From NCBI GenBank assembly GCA_024689165.1, contig JAILDS010000199.1, positions 1-14,621 of the forward strand: a stretch of 14,621 bases of DNA. Reading direction: 5' to 3'. Made by a program: the position numbers and the translations under genes. The notes beneath the pieces were generated by a model. The model was not told the origin of the DNA and did no database searches. It worked only from the letters and a program-made list of their open reading frames with translations. The stretch is from Clostridia bacterium (GTDB taxonomy: Bacteria; Bacillota; Clostridia; Oscillospirales; Acutalibacteraceae). Of this stretch, positions 13,926-14,621 are shown one piece after another. Numbering within the stretch: position 1 is the first letter of the stretch; every line of letters begins with the position of its first letter.

Positions 13926-14621
13926 ATGGCTCTTGACGAAGCGGCGGGCGTCGCCCTGTACTTTTTCCGCGAGGGCACCTCGTTCAAGGCATATGATTAT
14001 TTCGGCTCGCACCCCGCGCCGGGCGGGGCTGTCTTCCGCGTATGGGCGCCGAACGCCCGGGCGGTGAGTCTCGCGGGGGAGTTCAACGGATGGAACTGCG
14101 ACAGCCATCCTATGACCGATCTCGGCGACGGCGTTTATGAGACCGTCGTCGAAGGCATAGAGCGTTACTGCGCTTACAAGTACTGCGTGATCCGTTCCGA
14201 CGGGACCCGCGTGCTCAAAACCGACCCCTACGCCTTCCATTGCGAGACTCGCCCTGCCAACGCCTCGAAGTATTACCCGCTCGGGAACTTTGAGTGGAGC
14301 GATTCCGGGTGGATCGCCCGCAGGAAAAAGACCAACGTCTATTCCTCCCCGGTGAATATCTACGAGGTGCACGCCGGGTCGTGGAAGCGTTACCCCGACG
14401 GGAATTTCTATTCCTACCGCGATCTTGCCGACTCCCTCGCCCCGTATGTCTCCGAAATGGGCTACACGCATATCGAGCTGCTGCCGATAACCGAATATCC
14501 CTTTGACGGCTCCTGGGGCTATCAGGTCACGGGCTATTTCGCTCCGACGTCGCGCTACGGCACGCCGGAGGACTTTATGTACTTCGTCGACAGGATGCAT
14601 AAAGAGGGGATAGGCGTCATA
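13926..14621 (+). CDS. glgB: 1,4-alpha-glucan (glycogen) branching enzyme, 3' partial
   Basis: The frame is open from ATG 13926 to the window edge (232 codons), so the C-terminal two-thirds is missing (family length about 630-730). The enzyme makes alpha-1,6 branches in glycogen. An N-terminal CBM48/E-set domain is visible at about 22-110 (FRVWAPNARAVSLAGEFNGW, 37-56; TDPYAF, 99-104). The start of the GH13 barrel follows: VNIYEVHAGSWKR (143-155), LAPYVSEMGYTHIELLPITEYPFDGSWGYQVTGYFAPTSRYGTPEDF being the typical run at 171-217. The catalytic Asp and Glu lie beyond the window. The start has AAGGGGGA five bases upstream. The preceding promoter and 5' hairpin suggest its own transcription unit. 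Whether other glycogen genes follow cannot be seen. Confidence 0.92.
   Translation, partial: MALDEAAGVALYFFREGTSFKAYDYFGSHPAPGGAVFRVWAPNARAVSLAGEFNGWNCDSHPMTDLGDGVYETVVEGIERYCAYKYCVIRSDGTRVLKTDPYAFHCETRPANASKYYPLGNFEWSDSGWIARRKKTNVYSSPVNIYEVHAGSWKRYPDGNFYSYRDLADSLAPYVSEMGYTHIELLPITEYPFDGSWGYQVTGYFAPTSRYGTPEDFMYFVDRMHKEGIGVI

Overview
The window looks like chromosome from a fairly GC-rich member of the Firmicutes, probably an uncultured gut-type clostridium (Eubacteriales). This is inferred from gene content: a DnaD-type primosome protein next to a DnaC/DnaI-type helicase loader, an M18 aminopeptidase, clostridial-style PurA and PurB, and strong GGAGG-type ribosome sites. No rRNA, tRNA, CRISPR array, insertion sequence or phage gene was seen. 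Coding density is very high. The longest stretch without a gene is about 236 bases (13690-13925).

Layout. At the left edge a GPH-type sugar/cation symporter (+ strand, 5' end cut off) runs to 1140. It converges on a block of ten minus-strand ORFs (13689 down to 1142) that looks like one transcription unit: coaE joined in frame to an M18 aminopeptidase, dnaD-like, dnaC/dnaI-like, gltX, glnS, a four-helix membrane protein, a small lipoprotein, a sugar-isomerase-like TIM barrel, purB and purA. Genes overlap or are separated by 0-72 bases. A good sigma-70-type promoter (TTGATT, 17 bases, TATAAT) lies just upstream of coaE. A textbook intrinsic terminator lies just beyond purA, inside the last codons of the convergent transporter gene. 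At the right edge glgB (glycogen branching enzyme, 3' end cut off) is transcribed divergently from its own promoter (TTGAAT, 17 bases, TAGAAT).

Functionally the long unit mixes core functions: coenzyme A synthesis (CoaE), peptide turnover (M18), replication initiation (DnaD, DnaC/DnaI), charging of tRNA-Glu and tRNA-Gln, and the purine steps around AMP (PurB, PurA). Three genes are of unknown role. This is better read as a housekeeping superoperon than as a dedicated pathway.

The most notable points are the in-frame CoaE-M18 fusion with a ribosome site kept at the junction, the terminator embedded in the opposing gene, direct GlnRS charging encoded beside GluRS, a PurA with altered signature motifs, and an orphan membrane protein/lipoprotein pair. 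I found no clear evidence of a new defence or mobile system.
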